Shown here piece by piece: positions 60,249 through 64,000 of a DNA stretch of 64,000 nt. The DNA comes from Aedes albopictus. Taxonomy: Eukaryota > Arthropoda > Insecta > Diptera > Culicidae. Position 1 is the first letter of the stretch; each line of letters starts with the position of its first letter. The notes below the pieces were generated by a model, which was given only the letters and a program-made list of their open reading frames with translations, made no database searches and was not told the DNA's origin. The stretch lies in assembly GCF_035046485.1 (NCBI RefSeq), contig NC_085137.1, positions 315,219,164 to 315,283,163 of the forward strand, given 5' to 3'. The translations under genes and the position numbers were made by a program.

Positions 60249-60306
60249 AATCTGAGATTTAACTTTAGTGCGCCGATTTCGGCGCATTAAAAATAAATCT
60301 CGGATT
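60249..60306 (+). repeat. Short hairpin, 28-bp arms
   Basis: AATCTGAGATTTAACTTTAG..TGCGCCGA pairs with TCGGCGCATTAAAAATAAAT..CTCGGATT with about four mismatches and a 2-nt loop. A second small hairpin, GCGTGCGGAGCACGC, lies at about 60333. Confidence 0.7.
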
Positions 60307-60689
60307 TACTAGAACTGGCTGCGTGCGGAGCACGCCTGCTACGCAATCATGTTGGGAAAACGTCAGCGCATAATAATCAAAACAAACTGTAGAACAAACT
60401 GGAGTTTTTGTGGCGGGCGTAAAGTTGAAATTACTTTTTAACCGTAAAACGGTATTTTTCGGAGGAAATCCAACTGGACTTGTGGCAACGTTGGAATGTT
60501 ACTGAATTTCACGATCATTTACCGCTTGAATTGACGGAGCAACGGAACGAAACTTGTGTATGTTCCCGCCACAGAATTGGAACATCGGCATGGAGATCTC
60601 CATCTGCGGCTTGCAGGAGAGGCTTTTGCTTCTTATTCTTGGCTTAACCTACCCACTGGAACAAAGCCTGCTTCTGGTAAAAAATCAAC

Positions 60690-63600
60690 CAGTGAATCAG
60701 TGATTTTTTTCGGGGATGCTTCCAGGATTTCTATGAATTGCCGTCGTGTTTTTTTTTCGAAGATGTCTCCAGAAATACCTTCGCGGATTCTCGCAGGATT
60801 TTCTACGGGGATTCTCCCAGGAATTCCCTCAGAAACTCCAGAATTTTTTTTCATGATTTTCTTCAAGAACACATTTGGGAATTTTGTCGTGGATTATAAA
60901 AAGATTTTTTTTTGGGATTCTCCGGGATTCCTTCGCAAATTCCTGTAGCAATTATTCCGGGAATTGCTTCAGCGATGCATCCAGGGATTGCTTCGCAGAT
61001 GCTTCTAGGCATTTTTAGAAAATTCCTTCATGGTTTTGTTTTTGTTTGTTTTTATCTGCGAGTATCTACAAGGATTCTTCGTAGTAATACTTTCTAGGAG
61101 ATCTCCAAGAAAAGTTTTAAGAATTTCTCCGATTTTTTCAAAGATGCTTCTAGGAAATCCTTTGCAAAATCCGTAAGGAATTTTATCAAACATTCTTTAA
61201 GGAATTTATCTAGGACTTCCCCAGAGGAGTCCTTCGGGAATACCTCCAAGAATATTTTCAAGAATTCTCCAACTATAACTTCGGGGATACCTCTAGGAAT
61301 TTAGTAGGAGATTCCTTCAGGGTTTTTTTCCATAGATTTCTCGAGAAATTTCTTCGGAGATTCTTCCAGAAATTCCTTCGGGGGTTCCATTGAAAATTCC
61401 TGCAATGTTTTCTCTATGACTTCTTTCATATTTTTTTGGCAGAAAAACCTACAAAAGTTCCTACTCGGATTGCTTTTAAGGATTCCGTCTGGGATGTTTC
61501 CAAGAATTCATATATTTTTTTACTGGGATTTCTCCACGTACGTCCAAAATTTTGGGGGTTTCTCCAGGAATTTATTCGGGGATTCCTCCACGAACTCATT
61601 GGGGGATTCTTCCAGTAATTCCTTTGGAGATTCCTCCAGGATTTTTTTCAGGGAATCCGCCAGCAATTTTTTCAGAAATTCCTCCAGGATTCTTTTTAGG
61701 GAATCCTCCAAGAAATCCTTCAGGGTTTTCTTTCGGGAATTGCTTCAGGGATTCCTCCAGAAATTCCTTCAGGGATGCCAACAGGAATTCCTTCAGGGAT
61801 TCCTCCAGCATTTCCTCCAGGAATTCCTTCAAGGATTCCTACAGGAATTGCTTCAGGAATTCCTCCAGAAATTGCTTCAGGGATTCCTCCAGGAATTCCT
61901 TCAGGGATTCCTCCGGAATTCCTTCAGGGATTCCTCCAGGAATTCCTTCAGGGATTCCTCCAGGAATTCCTTCAGGGATTCCTCCAGGAATTCCTTCAGG
62001 GATTCCTCCAGGAATTCCTTCAGGGATTCCTCCAGGAATTCCTTCAGGGATTCCTCCAGGAGTTCCTTCAGGAATTCCTCCAGGAATTCCTTCAGGAATT
62101 CCTTCAGGAATTCCTCCAGGAATTCCTTCAGGAGTTCCTCCAGGAATTCTTTCAGGGATTCCTCCAGAAATTCATCCAGCGATTCCTTCAAAATTTTCTT
62201 CAAGGATTCCTCCAGGAATTCCTTCAGGGATGCCTCCAGGAATTCCTTCAGGGATTCCTCCAGGAATTCCTTCAGGGATTCCTCCAGGAATTCCTTCAGG
62301 GATTCCTCCAGGAATTCCTTCAGGGATTCCTCCAGGAATTCCTTCAGGGATTCCTCCAGGAATTCCTTCAGGGATTCCTCCAGGAATTCCTTCAGGGATT
62401 CCTCCAGGAATTGCTTCAGGGATTCCTCCAGGAATTCCTTCAGGGATTCCTCCAGGAATTCCTTCAGGGATTTCTCCAGGAATTCCTTCAGGGATTCCTC
62501 CAAGAATTCCTTCAGGGATTCCTCCAGGAATTCCTTCAGGGATTCCTCCAGGAATTCCTTCAGGGATTCCTCCAGGAATTCCTTCAGGGATTCCTCCAGG
62601 AATTCCTTCAGGAATTCCTTCAGGGATTTCTCCAAGAATTCTTTCAGGGATTCCTCCAGGAATTCCTCCAGAAATTCCTAAAGAAATTCCTTCAGTAATT
62701 CCTAAAGAAATTCCTTCAGGAATTCCTAAAGAAATTCCTTCAGGAATTCCTTAAGAAATTCCTCCAGGAATTCATAAAGAAATTCCTCCAGGAATTCCTA
62801 AAGAAATTCCTCCAGGAATTCCTAACGAAATTCCTCCAGGAATTCCTAAAGAAATTCCTCCAGGAATTCCTGAAGAAATTCCTGCAGCAATTCCCCAAGA
62901 AATTCTTCCAGGAATTCCTCAAGAAATTCCTCCAGGAATTCCTAAAGAAATTCCTTCAAGAAATTCCTAAGGAAATTCCTCCAGGAATTTCTAAAGAAAG
63001 TCCTCCAGGAATTCCTAAAAAAATCCTCCAGGAATTCCTAGAGAAATTCCCCCAGGAATTCCTAAAGAAATTCCTCCAGGAATTCCTCCTGAAACTCCTC
63101 CAGCAATTCCTCCAGAAATTCCACCAGAAATTTCTCCAGGAGTACCTCCAGAGATTTTCCAGGAACTCTCCCATGGGTTCTTCAGGGAATTTTTCCAGAA
63201 ATTTCTCCAGGAGTTTCAGCAGAAAATCTTCCAAGGATTTCTCCAGGTCCTTCTCCGGAAAATCCTGCAGAAATTCCTATAGAAGTCATTTGAAAAATTC
63301 CACCAGGAATTCTTCCAGCAATCCCATCAAAAAAAAAATCCAGACATTCTTTCTGGAATAACTTGCTTCAGAACTTCCTCCAAAAATTGTTCCAGGAGTT
63401 TCTCCAAAATATCCTGGGGAAATTTCTCCAGAGGATTCACCAGAGGTTTCCCCGGGGATTCTCCCATGGATTCCTCTAGGAATTCCCCCAGAAATTTCAT
63501 CAGGAGTTCCTCCAGAAATTCCTCCAAAAAATCTTCCAGATATTCCTCTAGGAGTTATTCCTGAAATTTCTCAAGGAATTCCTCCACGAATCTGTTTGGG

Positions 63601-64000
63601 ATTCCCCGAAGAAATCCTCTAGAAGTTTCTCCCGGAAATCCATCAGGCATTCTTCCGGGAATCCCCCTAGAGATTCTTCGGGAAATTCCCTTAGGTATTT
63701 CTCCAGGAATTTTTGGAGGAATCCCTGTCAGAACAATTCCTCTGGAAATTCTCCTGAAAATTCTTCTAGAACTTCCGCCTGCAATTCCTCCAGAAATTTC
63801 TCCAAAAAATTCATCGATAAATTCTTCCAGGAATTTCTTCATGAATTTCTCCCGAAGTACTTCTGGGAATTACTTGAGGAGTTCCTTCAGAATTTCCTCC
63901 TTCTTCCGCAAATTCCTCCATAAACTTCTTCCAAAATTTCTCCGAAAATTCCTCCAGAAACTCCTCCGGGAAACCATTCAAAAATTATTTTGGGAGTTCC
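60690..64000 (+). repeat. 12/24-bp minisatellite array, at least 3.3 kb, runs off the window
   Basis: Decayed units at 60.7-61.6 kb lead into a homogenised 24-bp block (GGAATTCCTTCAGGGATTCC+TCCA) at about 61745-62640, with about 16 nearly identical units between 62215 and 62610. Then comes a second 24-bp subtype (AAAGAAATTCCTCCAGGAAT+TCCT) at about 62665-63080, then decayed units to the edge. It generates false ORFs of 421, 400, 307 and 244 codons: (NSFRDSSR)n, (GIPSGIPP)n, (EFLQGFLQ)n on the plus strand and (LKEFLEES)n on the minus. Confidence 0.97.

Noticed and set aside
61416..62681. 421-codon ORF rich in NSFRDSSR
   Set aside because: Pure translation of the 24-bp minisatellite; equally long ORFs exist in other frames and on the other strand.

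Overview
This looks like euchromatic, transposon-saturated DNA from a culicine mosquito, most likely an Aedes (Ae. aegypti-like) genome. The organism call is inference. It rests on an insect-like gene structure with very long introns, tRNA-derived SINEs, LOA- and RTE/JAM-type LINEs, dense MITEs with TA or 8-bp target duplications, and AT-rich unique DNA. I see no prokaryotic operon, rRNA or functional tRNA gene, or CRISPR array.

Only two host genes can be supported, and both run off the window. (1) 5367-6245, minus strand: the first coding exon of an acidic/basic low-complexity, probably nucleolar protein. It ends at a clean GT donor, with the rest of the gene to the left. (2) 49165-49320, plus strand: the first coding exon of Rho1 (RhoA orthologue), 52 codons with an intact P-loop and switch I, ending at a GTGAGT donor. 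No later Rho1 exon is visible, so everything from 49321 to 64000 lies inside a Rho1 intron of at least 14.7 kb.

Layout. 1-4.5 kb: LINE leader, a 1.58-kb TIR element, a SINE scrap and a broken RTE/JAM-like LINE. 4.5-6.5 kb: nucleolar-type gene. 6.6-16 kb: MITEs, a possible decayed ORF and a 64/128-bp tandem array (11.76-12.37 kb). 16.6-18.4 kb: minisatellite patch and a large AT-rich inverted repeat around a GC-rich hairpin cluster. 19-23 kb: a LOA-clade LINE interrupted by a retroposon with a 20-bp target duplication (itself hit by a hAT-like MITE) and by a TA-flanked TIR element. 24.8 kb: SINE. 27.5-28.8 kb: a TIR element holding a small intron-containing gene-like unit. 31.2-32.8 kb: second copy of the 1.58-kb element. 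33.9-34.8 kb: MITE and SINE. 37.3-43.9 kb: a 6.6-kb hAT-like element with a perfect 8-bp target duplication, carrying a nested hAT-like MITE and a 5.4-kb 12-bp minisatellite. 44-47.7 kb: a fold-back element and a 0.78-kb near-perfect palindrome. 49.2 kb: Rho1 exon. 49.3-64 kb (Rho1 intron): copia fragment, hAT-like element, a 2.5-kb TA-flanked element with two nested MITEs, a GGGGTAGGCGGGG-ended element, a second fold-back copy, and a 3.3-kb minisatellite running off the right end.

The genes do not form a pathway. The interest lies in genome dynamics: nested insertions whose order can be read from target duplications, long inverted repeats inside the predicted Rho1 primary transcript, a fold-back family whose core has flipped between two copies, and a minisatellite whose unit is open in five of six frames and produces large false ORFs. 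No coordinated new biological system was demonstrated.
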